A DNA stretch of 64,000 nt from Bacteroidales bacterium UBA1680 (GCA_002320605.1 DCKG01000005.1:96076-160075); one strand, 5' to 3'; shown: positions 19,219 through 27,168, counted from the stretch's first letter. Numbers and translations: made by a program. The notes: generated by a model from the sequence alone, not told the origin.

Positions 19219-20768
19219 TTGCCCGCCTCCTCTTTTCCGGTGTAGATGAGGAACCTGTGGACATAGACATCGATTCCTGGCTCTTTGTTCACGAATTTGA
19301 ACGTGAGCGTGTGCTTGCCTTCAGGCAGGTTGTATTTATAGAATATCTCGCTGCTCGCTCCATTCCCCTTAGTCGGATTCTTGCAAGTGGCGGCAAGCTT
19401 GCCATCCAGATAAGTCTCAATCACTCCGACCAGGCCATGATCCTTGTAGCCTTTATCCTTCTTGTATGACGCTGCGACCACGATTCCGTTCCCTTCGAAC
19501 TCGAATTTCTGGAACTGGCTGAAGGTCTTCCAGAAGCGCACGAGTTTCTTAGGATAATGCCCCTCGAAGGATTTCTCATAGCGGACTGTCTGAGGTGACT
19601 GCGTCTTGATGGTGACATATTCATCGCCAACCCTGCCTCCATTGAGCTCTATCACCTTCAGCGCCTGATCGAATGAATATTCAGAAGCTTTGTTGAAAGA
19701 AATGTCGGTGTAGACGAACGGCCTGTCTGCCACGATGTCCAGAGGCTGTCTCCATACTTCCGGAATATTGCTGTAGCCAAGCATCGTGCCAAGTATGCCG
19801 CCGGCGGAAGCAGGGTTGCAATCCGAGTCCTGGCCGCAGCGAGTCGATATGTCTATCGTCTTCGCAAAATCTTTATCGCCGTAAAGCAGGCCTATCAATA
19901 TGTAGCCGCTGTTCACGACCGCATCTATGTTGAATGCGTTGAAAACTCCGTCCGGGCAGCCGATGTCCTCGCCATATTCATTGTTGAAAAGCGCCCATGT
20001 CGTCTTCCAGTCGGCAGGGTACTGCTTGTGCCATTTTATTATGCTTGCCATCGCCTTATAGTACTTGCTCTGCTTCGGAATCGTCTTGAGAGCTTCCGTC
20101 ACGACATAATCCATATCGTCGCTGACGAATGCCAGGGCGTACATCGCGGCGACGTAGACCCCGCCGTACCAGCCGTCTCCATAATTCATGATATGTCCTA
20201 TGCCGTCGCTGTAATGCACGGCAGCGTTGACCATCCCGGGAGCCATAAGCCCTGCATAATCGGCCTCGATCTGGAAATCGATGTCATCTGCATGGGGGTT
20301 GTTCTCCCAATAGCCGGATTCAGGGGGCATTATGCCGTTCAGTATGTTGTACCGGCCTTGCTTGTTGGCATGCCAGAGAGGATACGGCGCATTGGCATAA
20401 GCCTTCGCGAAAGACTCTATAGGGGCATCCAGCCCTTCTTTCTGGAAAACCTCGACGAAGGTGAGGTCCATGTAGATGTCGTCGTAGAGTCCCGGCGAAT
20501 GGTCGAAATACCATTTCACGCTGTTTTCGTTCCAGCCTATTTTCACTTCGTCTCCGATAATTCCGCTGTATTTGAATTCGGTCGGCCCGCCGTAAGTGCA
20601 TCCGATTGCCTGGCCTCCCCAGCCGCCTCTAATCTTGTCCATGAGGACTTCTTTGCTCAGTTTCACTGAAGAACCCGGGGTTGCGGCCGGCAAATGGACC
20701 GAGCACAAAAGGAAAAGAGCCCAAAACACCAAGCCTGGGGCTCTTGAAATGATTTTTTTTGTATCCAT
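19215..20768 (-). CDS. Secreted ADP-ribosylglycohydrolase-fold protein, first gene of the PUL 1 enzyme operon
   Basis: A 517-residue protein with an N-terminal secretion signal (LVFWALFLLCSVHLPAA), then the all-helical ADP-ribosylglycohydrolase (ARH/DraG) fold at about 35-380. Visible family marks are IRGGWGGQAIGCTYGGPTE at the start and acidic metal-site candidates (YDDIYMDL, HADDIDFQIEADYAG). The key site is CGQDSDCNPASAGGILG, which corresponds to the DxD metal site of classical members. A C-terminal beta domain of about 130 residues ends FVNKEPGIDVYVHRFLIY. Secretion and place in a glycan locus argue against ordinary de-ADP-ribosylation. Hydrolysis of a glycosidic bond in the target glycan, perhaps of a furanoside since ADP-ribose is one, is an inference. 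It leads the operon, 33 bases from the predicted transcription start. Confidence 0.82.
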   Translation of the reverse strand: MDTKKIISRAPGLVFWALFLLCSVHLPAATPGSSVKLSKEVLMDKIRGGWGGQAIGCTYGGPTEFKYSGIIGDEVKIGWNENSVKWYFDHSPGLYDDIYMDLTFVEVFQKEGLDAPIESFAKAYANAPYPLWHANKQGRYNILNGIMPPESGYWENNPHADDIDFQIEADYAGLMAPGMVNAAVHYSDGIGHIMNYGDGWYGGVYVAAMYALAFVSDDMDYVVTEALKTIPKQSKYYKAMASIIKWHKQYPADWKTTWALFNNEYGEDIGCPDGVFNAFNIDAVVNSGYILIGLLYGDKDFAKTIDISTRCGQDSDCNPASAGGILGTMLGYSNIPEVWRQPLDIVADRPFVYTDISFNKASEYSFDQALKVIELNGGRVGDEYVTIKTQSPQTVRYEKSFEGHYPKKLVRFWKTFSQFQKFEFEGNGIVVAASYKKDKGYKDHGLVGVIETYLDGKLAATCKNPTKGNGASSEIFYKYNLPEGKHTLTFKFVNKEPGIDVYVHRFLIYTGKEEAGK

Positions 20769-20808
20769 AAATTGTGTTTCAAAAATTAACTTGCAGTTAC
20801 TACTGTTG

Positions 20809-20838
20809 CAAATATATTAAAACACTCTCGGATTTCAA
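20809..20838 (-). promoter_or_regulatory. Predicted Bacteroidota promoter of the leftward PUL 1 operon
   Basis: On the minus strand a -33 TTG (20836-20838) lies exactly 19 bases before a -7 TATATTTG (20809-20816), matching the known Bacteroidota pattern TTG-N19-21-TANNTTTG. The transcript would start near 20802, giving a leader of about 33 bases. It would read all six enzyme genes. Confidence 0.65.
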
Positions 20839-20997
20839 TGTCATTTGCGCAAACGTTGTCACTAATTTCTATTGCTCCCTCACATTACAACGACTTAGCC
20901 GCTCAGTGTACTGCACCACGCTTTCAGACAGAGAACATCTCACAGAGCCACTCCCACTACATACTGATAATATCCCTTATTGCGGTTCCATCTCTGA

Positions 20998-21120
20998 CAC
21001 CGTCTGGAGGATTTTTCCCTTTCTTTCATGTTCTCCAACTACAAGGCCATGAAGCCCTATACCGCCATAGTTGATTCCATCAAGACGAGTTCGATGACGA
21101 AGCTTGAAGGGTTAATCTGA
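20998..21120 (+). pseudogene. Possible remnant: 3' end of an unidentified gene
   Basis: After an in-frame stop at 20995-20997, forty codons run to TGA at 21118-21120 with protein-like composition, unlike the surrounding spacer. It includes FSNYKAMKPYTAIVDSIK and TKLEGLI. The stretch vaguely recalls the start of VirE-N-type proteins of Bacteroidota mobile elements, but I cannot confirm this. There is no plausible start or upstream continuation, so if real it is a decayed fragment. Low confidence. Confidence 0.25.
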
Positions 21121-21266
21121 ATAATTTATAATGGACGAATATCAAAATTATTTTACTTTGTTCAGCATAATCAACAAAATTATCGTATCTTATGTGACCA
21201 TAAAAGCATAGAAGTTATGGACTTGATTTATAGGTAAACGAGGTTTGAGGTTTTTAATTGAAATAA

Positions 21267-21298
21267 TTGCGCCTTGCCGGAAAGTTGGCAAGGCGCAA
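21267..21298 (-). terminator. Strong hairpin, probable terminator of tRNA-Leu
   Basis: A perfect 12-base-pair stem (TTGCGCCTTGCC at 21267-21278 with GGCAAGGCGCAA at 21287-21298) and an 8-base loop, 41 bases beyond the tRNA-Leu 3' end. It is followed on the minus strand by a T-rich stretch. A run of six A after the stem on the plus strand means it lacks a T-tract in that direction. Confidence 0.7.
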
Positions 21299-21339
21299 AA
21301 AAGTCCATCACCACAAGGGACAACAGCCCCTCAATCTAG

Positions 21340-21422
21340 TGCGGTAGGTGAGACTCGAACTCACACAGGCTTACGCCCACTACCCCCTCAAAGTAGCGTG
21401 TATACCATTTCACCACTACCGC
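21340..21422 (-). tRNA. tRNA-Leu (anticodon GAG)
   Basis: The minus strand folds as a class II tRNA: acceptor stem GCGGTAG/CTACCGC with discriminator A at 21340, and anticodon arm CTACT-TTGAGGG-GGTAG giving anticodon GAG. A long variable arm (TGGGCGTAAGCCTG) and a T arm with GTTCGAGTC complete it. The long variable arm agrees with leucine identity. The CCA end is not encoded. Confidence 0.93.
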
Positions 21423-21440
21423 ATTTCTGAAAGGTGAATG

Positions 21441-21471
21441 CAAAGGTAACGGAATATTCGTAAATAGCAAA
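21441..21471 (-). promoter_or_regulatory. Predicted promoter of tRNA-Leu
   Basis: On the minus strand, TTTG (21468-21471) lies 19 bases before TACCTTTG (21441-21448), a full match to the Bacteroidota consensus. Transcription would begin about ten bases before the tRNA. It stands back to back with the rpsP promoter. Confidence 0.7.
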
Positions 21472-21503
21472 ACTTTTCTGCGGAAAAAGTTCAGGAAAAA
21501 TTC

Positions 21504-21533
21504 TTGCCTATCCGGAATTTATGGCTAACTTTG
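21504..21533 (+). promoter_or_regulatory. Predicted promoter of rpsP-rimM
   Basis: TTG at 21504-21506, a 19-base spacer and TAACTTTG at 21526-21533 match the Bacteroidota promoter pattern. The predicted start near 21540 leaves a leader of nearly 90 bases. The leader can form short stems (TTCTC with GAGAA; GCTCTC with GGGAGC) that could matter for regulation by the ribosomal protein, although that is speculation. Confidence 0.7.
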
Positions 21534-21628
21534 TACGTTCTCTGAGGTGAAATCCATTCTCCGACAAGAGAAAGGCTCTCACGAGCTGGGAGCGACAGGT
21601 AAATATTAATTTAAAAAACAGATTCACA

Positions 21629-22201
21629 ATGGCTGTTAAAATCAGACTTCAACGCCACGGTAAGAAGAATTTCGCATTCTTCCACATTGTCGTGGCAGAC
21701 ACTCGCGCACCTCGCGACGGACGTTACATTGAACAACTCGGAACTTACAACCCGAACACCAATCCGGCAACCATCACTCTCGATTCCGAGAAAGCACTGA
21801 ACTGGCTTAAGGTTGGAGCACAGCTTACGCTCGTAACCCGCAGGCTGCTCTCTTACGAGGGGGTTCTCCTGAGGTTCCATCTTCAGAAAGGCGTAGACAA
21901 AGGCGCTCTCACTCAGGAGCAGGCCGACCAGAAATGGAATGCCTGGAAAGCTCAGAGGGATGCTAAGATAGAGGCCAAAAAGGCGGGCATCGCACAAAGC
22001 AAGCAGACTAAGGCTAAGGCTGCCCTTGACGCAGAAAAGAAAGTCAATGCCGAAAGGGCTGAGGCTCTCGCAAAGAAAGCCGAGGAGCTTGCGGAGAAAG
22101 AGCGCAAGGCTGCTGAGGAAGCTGCCGCCGCCAAGGCTGCCGCAGAGGCTGCTGATGGACCTGCTGCTGAAAGCGCACCAGAAGCTAAGCCAGAGGCTTA
22201 A
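21629..22201 (+). CDS. rpsP: 30S ribosomal protein S16 with Ala/Lys/Glu-rich tail
   Basis: A 190-residue S16, a small-subunit protein needed for 30S assembly. The conserved domain covers about residues 1-85 (MAVKIRLQRHGKKNFAFFHI, RDGRYIEQLGTYNP, LNWLKVGAQ). The rest, about 100 residues, is a charged alanine-rich probable helix (AEALAKKAEELAEKERKAA...). Bacteroidota S16 proteins are usually extended in this way compared with the roughly 80-residue E. coli form, so the length is not an error. It is followed three bases later by rimM, a common pairing, since RimM binds S19 in the 30S head and acts in the same assembly process. Confidence 0.97.
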   Translation: MAVKIRLQRHGKKNFAFFHIVVADTRAPRDGRYIEQLGTYNPNTNPATITLDSEKALNWLKVGAQLTLVTRRLLSYEGVLLRFHLQKGVDKGALTQEQADQKWNAWKAQRDAKIEAKKAGIAQSKQTKAKAALDAEKKVNAERAEALAKKAEELAEKERKAAEEAAAAKAAAEAADGPAAESAPEAKPEA

Positions 22202-22204
22202 ACG

Positions 22205-22729
22205 ATGTCCGAGGCAAGAGCAGATCTTCTGTGCGTTGCCAGGGTGTTGAAATCCAACGGAACCAATGGCGAAGTCATCATGGGCTTTCGCGAATATGCT
22301 CCAGAGGAAATAAATCTAGAGGAACCGCTGTACATCTATTTTGATGGGCTCGCGGTTCCTTTTTTCATTGAATCTTTCTCGATAAAAGGCAGCCGGGCTG
22401 CCGTCAGGCTTACTAGCGTAAGGTGCCTCGCTGATGCAGAAGAGCTGGAAGGGAGGGAGATTTTCGCCAAAAAAGATGCGATAAATGAATATGACGACGG
22501 CGAGGGTGTACTGTCTCCGGACGACCTCATTGGCTGGACTGTGCTGAATGAGAATGGGAAAATGGTTGGGGCGGTCTCCGGCTGGGAGGATATTCCGGGG
22601 AATACGTGTCTTTATGTCCGGCTGGGAAATGGCGCGGAATCAATGATTCCTTTCAACGATGCTCTCATCGTCCAGATTGATGAGGATAACAAAAAAATAG
22701 CCCTCCATATTCCAGAAGGGCTGATTTAA
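22205..22729 (+). CDS. rimM: Ribosome maturation factor RimM
   Basis: A 174-residue 16S rRNA processing factor. The N-terminal RimM beta-barrel shows LLCVARVLKSNGTNGEVIM, comparable to the usual GRI.k.hGl.Gev start. The C-terminal PRC-barrel domain (LIGWTVLNENGKMVGAVSGWEDIPGN, then MIPFNDALI and IPEGLI) is complete. It assists maturation of the 30S head with S19. The start ATG lies three bases after the rpsP stop, so translation is likely coupled. It converges with the DUF975 gene, 14 bases away. Confidence 0.95.
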   Translation: MSEARADLLCVARVLKSNGTNGEVIMGFREYAPEEINLEEPLYIYFDGLAVPFFIESFSIKGSRAAVRLTSVRCLADAEELEGREIFAKKDAINEYDDGEGVLSPDDLIGWTVLNENGKMVGAVSGWEDIPGNTCLYVRLGNGAESMIPFNDALIVQIDEDNKKIALHIPEGLI

Positions 22730-22743
22730 TCGTACAACACCGA

Positions 22744-23514
22744 TTATTTTGGCATGTAATCTTCTGGGTTCTCAGAAGCCTTAGGGGCTTCAGGGGCAGG
22801 TGTGGTGGAGGCTGGAGCCGCAGGAGCATATTCGGAAGCAGCCTTTTCCGCATTCCTACGCATCAGATAGTCATGCTTCACATCCTGATAGAATGCATGC
22901 TGACAGGCCTGGGCGTAAGGAAAGAACCACAGGAGGCCTATTCCCAGAGTCAGAATCGAAAGCAGGAACCAGCCTATCAGGCTAAGATAAAGATAGAACA
23001 AATCGTACTTCCGCCCTTTCATCATCGCCATGCTCAGCTCAATGGACTTGTTCACGGAAAGCTCCGGATAATCCTCCAGAACATAGTACGTCATGGCGTA
23101 TGACAATGCCTTTATTATGCCTGGAACGACGAGCAGCAATGACCACAGGACAGTATAGATGCCCCTGAGCAGGGCAGCCCACACGTGACGCCAGTAATTG
23201 CCAAGACCAATCCGGAACATATTCCCGACAACTCTTCCGTCGCCACTCTGACTCATCACTTTAAAAGAAATGACGTACCCCAGCTGGAGCGGATTGATGA
23301 AGAATATGCTGAGAATCCAGATAAGAGGCGTGAAACGATTCTGCGCAGCGGTAATAGATTCAAGATCCGTAGGATCCTTGAGGATCATAGCGTAAATCGG
23401 CGTGACCAGTGCATAAGAAATCAGAAGCAGAATGAGAATTCCAAGGACAGCCTGAGCCCAATTCCCTTTCAAAGAGGCCAGAGCCTCGTTTTTGTATTGT
23501 ACGTTTTCTTTCAT
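22744..23514 (-). CDS. DUF975-family integral membrane protein
   Basis: A 256-residue membrane protein resembling the DUF975 family. A hydrophilic start (MKENVQYKNEALASLKGNW, the family's typical opening) is followed by hydrophobic segments at about 20-45, 68-95, 118-150 and 175-215. The segments include VWAALLRGIYTVLWSLLLVVPGIIKALSYAMTYYVL with the family-type PGIIK..SYAMT core. The cytoplasmic tail is rich in Ala, Pro and Glu. The function of the family is unknown. It ends 14 bases from the end of rimM in convergent orientation and lies behind a lipoprotein gene on the same strand, 29 bases away; they may share a transcript, but no functional link is evident. Confidence 0.8.
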   Translation of the reverse strand: MKENVQYKNEALASLKGNWAQAVLGILILLLISYALVTPIYAMILKDPTDLESITAAQNRFTPLIWILSIFFINPLQLGYVISFKVMSQSGDGRVVGNMFRIGLGNYWRHVWAALLRGIYTVLWSLLLVVPGIIKALSYAMTYYVLEDYPELSVNKSIELSMAMMKGRKYDLFYLYLSLIGWFLLSILTLGIGLLWFFPYAQACQHAFYQDVKHDYLMRRNAEKAASEYAPAAPASTTPAPEAPKASENPEDYMPK

Positions 23515-23543
23515 ATTTGGTTAATGATTGGTTGAGCAGAATA

Positions 23544-24281
23544 TTAATATTCAATATGCACGCTAGCCGTCAGGTTGTCAAGGCAAAAACTACGAGGGAA
23601 ATCCACCCTGTTCGTCTCAACGGTGAATTTCAATGCATCGACGAATCCAAGCGAGCTAAGATCCACTTCAGTCCACTTCGTTATGACGGTCCTCTTCATG
23701 CTGTCATCCCGAACCAGATCGACGTTCACGGATTTTACCGCTGCCTTATTCAAATATCCAGTGACAGTTACGGTAAGGTAATCGCCATCCTGCAAAGGCT
23801 TGTCTTCTATTGCCTTGAGGGTCTTGCTAACATTATCTATGTAAAGACCTTTCATGGAGCAAGTTCCTACATCATAGCCACTCAAAAATATCTGCCAGTC
23901 ATATTCCTGGCTCGCAGGATAAAAGAATACGGCATAAACTTTCGAATCAAAAGCTCCTGCGCCCGGCCCTGCGGAAGAATAATCCGAAATGCCTGTCTTT
24001 TCTGCATCCAGAGAATCCTTTTTCATCGATAGGCAGAATCCGCCATTGAAAATGGAATTATTTTCATCGTAACTGGAATTAAGACAGGAAAATTCATCGG
24101 TAAGAATCTGCTTCGCGAATCGCAGGCTGTCTTTGAAATATTGAGCGACCAGCTGATCATTGGAGGCATAGCCGTCAAAATTCCCAATGATGGTGTAATC
24201 AGACTTCGAAACCCCTGAACCTAGGCAGGACGTCGCAAAGATAGCGGCGGAAGCAAGCATAATAAGAGTTAAGTTTTTCAT
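23544..24281 (-). CDS. DUF4465-like lipoprotein
   Basis: A 245-residue lipoprotein from the chosen start MKNLTLIMLASAAIFATSC, with the lipidated Cys after ATS. An upstream ATG at 24305 is possible but falls inside the predicted -7 box, so the inner start is preferred. The body resembles DUF4465 proteins of Bacteroidota: an N-terminal region with SIFNGGFCLSM, then YAVFFYPAS, MKGLYIDNV, and the C-terminal ending TEVDLSSLGFVDALKFTVE...FCLDNL that is characteristic of the family. Such proteins are surface or periplasmic beta-sandwich proteins of unknown role. No catalytic residues are evident. Confidence 0.75.
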   Translation of the reverse strand: MKNLTLIMLASAAIFATSCLGSGVSKSDYTIIGNFDGYASNDQLVAQYFKDSLRFAKQILTDEFSCLNSSYDENNSIFNGGFCLSMKKDSLDAEKTGISDYSSAGPGAGAFDSKVYAVFFYPASQEYDWQIFLSGYDVGTCSMKGLYIDNVSKTLKAIEDKPLQDGDYLTVTVTGYLNKAAVKSVNVDLVRDDSMKRTVITKWTEVDLSSLGFVDALKFTVETNRVDFPRSFCLDNLTASVHIEY

Positions 24282-24302
24282 TATCATTTCTTTTAATCTG
24301 TA

Positions 24303-24331
24303 CAAAAATAATAAAAATACTTATTCCCAAA
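24303..24331 (-). promoter_or_regulatory. Candidate promoter of the DUF4465 lipoprotein gene
   Basis: On the minus strand TATTTTTG (24303-24310) fits the -7 consensus. TTTG at 24328-24331 lies 17 bases upstream, slightly closer than the usual 19-21. It would give a leader of about 15 bases before the ATG at 24281. Confidence 0.45.
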
Positions 24332-24365
24332 TCCCCGACTTCAAAATGCTTGCATCATATTCATT

Positions 24366-25703
24366 TCATTTCCCCGAAGGAGCATCTAATTTGTATTCCG
24401 GATGCTTCCCGGAGGAAAGAGCAAGCCCGACCGAAAGCAGGAAAGAAACAATGCAGACGCCAACGAACATCAGTTCCACTTTCACAGGACCGGTTTCCAT
24501 CGCCGATGACTCCAGGATACCGCCTGCGGACATTTTGAAGAACATGAGCCCAAGGTTCTGAACCCAATATATTAATGAATATGCCGTACCCAGCACTTTG
24601 TCTGGCACTATCTTCGGTACGCTAGGCCACATGGCGGCAGGCACCAGCGAATAGCCGAAGCCAAGGAATATCATGCTCAGGTAGCCGAAAAGCGGCCTTC
24701 CGGCAGGGGCGAAGGCCAGTAGCAGGTGGGCGATGAAAGCCAGGATGGCCCCAAGAACCATCCAGCGAGTCCCCTTCCCTGCTTTATCGACCATGATTCC
24801 GAACAGCGGAGCGAAAATAACGGTTGCGAATGGAAGCATGGAAACCATCCAGCTGGCAGCCTCTACCGGAACCTCGAACCGTGGAATCAGGATGGCACTT
24901 GCGAATTTCTTGAAAGAGACTATGCTGCTGTAGAAAAACACGCACAGCAAGGCTATCATTATGAACTCTTTATTCTTCAGGAGCCCAAACACGTCCTTGA
25001 AGGAGAATTTGTCCTCCTGCGCCATGTCCACGTGGTCGCGAAGACCAGCCTGCTTGTCGAAACGAGCGTCCATGGCAACGAAAATAGCCCATAGAATCAT
25101 TCCTGCCAGCATCAACATCAATCCCAAGAATGCAGGACGGGCCGTCTCTGCCAATGAATATATCTCCCCGGGAGCCTTGGTAGCGACTAGGCGAGGAGAG
25201 ATTATTAAGGCGAAAGCTGTCCCGAGCCTTGCGATTGCAAGCTGCAGGCCCATGGCGAAGGCAATGGGACCATCTTTGAACCATTTGGCGATGGAGCGAG
25301 TCACAGCGACTCCGGCGATTTCGCTTCCCAAGCCAAATATCATGCAGCCGATATAAGCTATTGCAATCGAGCTTTTCGGCGGCAGACCGGAAGTTATTGC
25401 CCAAGTGACCAAGGCAGCACCACCGGCCATCAAGCCGACGAAGATTGAGCCTGTAATGCGGACGCCCCACTTGTCGAGGAGCATGCCGCATATTACCAGT
25501 CCGCCGAATATGCAGAGAACCGAATAGCCACTGGCATAAAGACCATAATTGGCTGAATTCCAGCCTAATTCAAGACATTCCGGATGTTCGAAAAGATGCG
25601 ACAGAGTGGAGAACATGTCGTCGAAGTAGTACGATGCGAACATCGGCACCACAAGGCATGCCAGCGCCAGCCAGCACAAAATCCCCCCCTTTCTCTGCGA
25701 CAT
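24366..25703 (-). CDS. MFS transporter, MFSD1-like (second of tandem pair)
   Basis: A 445-residue major facilitator with about 12 hydrophobic segments, located in the inner membrane. It begins GILCWLALACLVVPMFASYYFDDMFSTLSHLFE and has the first-half loop LLDKWGVRITGS, AKWFKDGPIAFAMGLQLAIARLG, and the second-half motif SLVPAAMWPSVPKIVPDKVLGTAYSLIYWVQN. The last motif strongly recalls the MFSD1 family, whose lysosomal member exports dipeptides. The bacterial substrate is unknown. The gene starts two bases after the stop of a clearly related MFS gene, so the two are co-transcribed duplicates. A peptide, amino acid or organic acid carrier is the likely role. The final 35 residues are hydrophilic. 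Confidence 0.85.
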   Translation of the reverse strand: MSQRKGGILCWLALACLVVPMFASYYFDDMFSTLSHLFEHPECLELGWNSANYGLYASGYSVLCIFGGLVICGMLLDKWGVRITGSIFVGLMAGGAALVTWAITSGLPPKSSIAIAYIGCMIFGLGSEIAGVAVTRSIAKWFKDGPIAFAMGLQLAIARLGTAFALIISPRLVATKAPGEIYSLAETARPAFLGLMLMLAGMILWAIFVAMDARFDKQAGLRDHVDMAQEDKFSFKDVFGLLKNKEFIMIALLCVFFYSSIVSFKKFASAILIPRFEVPVEAASWMVSMLPFATVIFAPLFGIMVDKAGKGTRWMVLGAILAFIAHLLLAFAPAGRPLFGYLSMIFLGFGYSLVPAAMWPSVPKIVPDKVLGTAYSLIYWVQNLGLMFFKMSAGGILESSAMETGPVKVELMFVGVCIVSFLLSVGLALSSGKHPEYKLDAPSGK

Positions 25704-25705
25704 AA

Positions 25706-27100
25706 CTATTTCTGAATATTCGGAAGCTCAAGCCCGTAACTCTTCGCCTTGTCTTCCCTCTTAAGGAATATGCTGAGAATCAGAGCGAGAACGCCAAAGC
25801 TTGCGAATACCAGCATTGGCACGAAATAACTGCCAGTGGAAGCCCGAAGATACCCGATGAGCATAGGGACGAAGCAAAGCCCGACGTTCTGAACCCAGAA
25901 GATAAGGCAATATGACGAACCAAGTATCTTCTCGTCGATAATTTTAGGCACGCTCGGCCACATGGCCGCAGGGACGAGGGAGAAGCTGACTCCGAGAATC
26001 ACTATCAGCGTCATAGCGAACCACTTTTGAGGATAAGCCGGAAGAATGAAAGCGAAGCTCAGATGGCACGCTATCATGATTATCGCCCCCCACATCATCA
26101 TGGTAGCACCCTTCCCTACCCTGTCCAGGAATATTCCCAGAACCGGAGTCAGGCACATAGCCAGAATTGGAAAGAAGCTGAACATTCTTGAAGCGGCAGC
26201 AGCGTCAATGCCCAAAGTTTCCTGCAGGTAGTTCGGAGCATACCTCTGGAATGGGAATATGGCTGAATAGTACAGCACGCACAGAAGGGCAATCAGCCAG
26301 AACATCTTGCTCTTGAAGATGGCCCCAAGGTCACTGATGTGGAATTCGTCTTCCGGATCTTTCTCGTAAGTGGCCTTGCCAGCGGCAACCAGCTGCTTGT
26401 CCAGCTTGGAATCCATGACGTTGAACACCAAGAAATTAATCAAGCCTATTATCAACAGGCAGGCGCAGAAAAGCACCGAAGCTACCACAGTGTCGCCAGA
26501 GTCGATTATCCCGTCGGCATTGCCGAACTTGTCAGCGAGCAGAGGAGAAATCCACATCACGGCGAAAACGCCCAGCCTGGCTATGGCCATCTCCAAGCCC
26601 ATGGCAAGAGCCATCTCTTTACCTTTGAACCACTTGGCAATGGCCTTGGAAACGGTCGTCCCCGCCATTTCGCAGCCACAGCCGAATATCATGAAGCCAA
26701 GAGCGGCCATCTTGGCGCTCCCTGGCATTGCCACCCACCATGTGTTCAGCCAGTTGCAGAAGCCGGTCGTCTGGAACCAGTCGCTCACACCGACATATTT
26801 GATCAGGGCTCCTGCGACCATGAGGGAAGCGGAAAGCGCTCCGGTGAACCTGACTCCCATCTTGTCCAGGATGATGCCGGCTATTATCAGGAAACCACAG
26901 ACATTCAAGATGTATTCAGCTGCAGCATATGTACCGAACACGCCGCTGTCCCAACCACGCTGGGATTCGACGAGCGACTTCAGAGGCGAGAGCACATCCA
27001 CGAACATGTACCCGAAAAACATCATCAGCGCAATCAGAATCAGCGCCGCCCACCTGGCGGCAGGATAGTCATTGAGAAATTGCCTTACTTTTTCTGCCAT
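25706..27100 (-). CDS. MFS transporter, MFSD1-like (first of tandem pair)
   Basis: A 464-residue inner-membrane major facilitator paralogous to the next gene. The shared landmarks are ILDKMGVRFTGALSAS, AKWFKGKEMALAMGLEMAIARLG, LCVLYYSAIFPFQRYA, FLDRVGKGATMMMWGAII and SLVPAAMWPSVPKIIDEKILGSSYCLIFWVQN. It is slightly longer because of a loop near residues 185-205 (DKFGNADGIIDSGDT). The similarity along the whole length points to tandem duplication, and differences near the substrate-facing helices could mean different cargo or a heteromeric pair. It starts 81 bases from divergently transcribed dxs; no promoter was clearly seen on this strand. Confidence 0.85.
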   Translation of the reverse strand: MAEKVRQFLNDYPAARWAALILIALMMFFGYMFVDVLSPLKSLVESQRGWDSGVFGTYAAAEYILNVCGFLIIAGIILDKMGVRFTGALSASLMVAGALIKYVGVSDWFQTTGFCNWLNTWWVAMPGSAKMAALGFMIFGCGCEMAGTTVSKAIAKWFKGKEMALAMGLEMAIARLGVFAVMWISPLLADKFGNADGIIDSGDTVVASVLFCACLLIIGLINFLVFNVMDSKLDKQLVAAGKATYEKDPEDEFHISDLGAIFKSKMFWLIALLCVLYYSAIFPFQRYAPNYLQETLGIDAAAASRMFSFFPILAMCLTPVLGIFLDRVGKGATMMMWGAIIMIACHLSFAFILPAYPQKWFAMTLIVILGVSFSLVPAAMWPSVPKIIDEKILGSSYCLIFWVQNVGLCFVPMLIGYLRASTGSYFVPMLVFASFGVLALILSIFLKREDKAKSYGLELPNIQK

Positions 27101-27168
27101 CGTATCAAGTTTTATTTATTTCCTAACAGCAACGAAGCGTAAAGTTAAAAAAAGTCGGAATAATATCG

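Larger units (their letters stand above)
20839..21339. other. Intergenic region with a possible gene remnant and terminator
   Basis: Some 500 bases between the PUL 1 enzyme operon promoter and tRNA-Leu. It holds a possible broken gene end (20998-21120), an A/T-rich stretch with nothing recognised (21121-21266), and a strong hairpin (21267-21298). Overlapping short open frames at 20774-21074 look random and end early. Confidence 0.5.

Noticed and set aside
20774..21074. Two overlapping short plus-strand frames downstream of the PUL 1 operon promoter
   Set aside because: They begin inside the operon's 5' region, overlap each other in different frames, and look random. Only the separate frame ending at 21120 has coding-like character.
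26339..27142. Long plus-strand open frames over the first MFS gene
   Set aside because: They lie antisense to a clear membrane transporter and their translations are rich in His, Gln and Arg with no domain signals.
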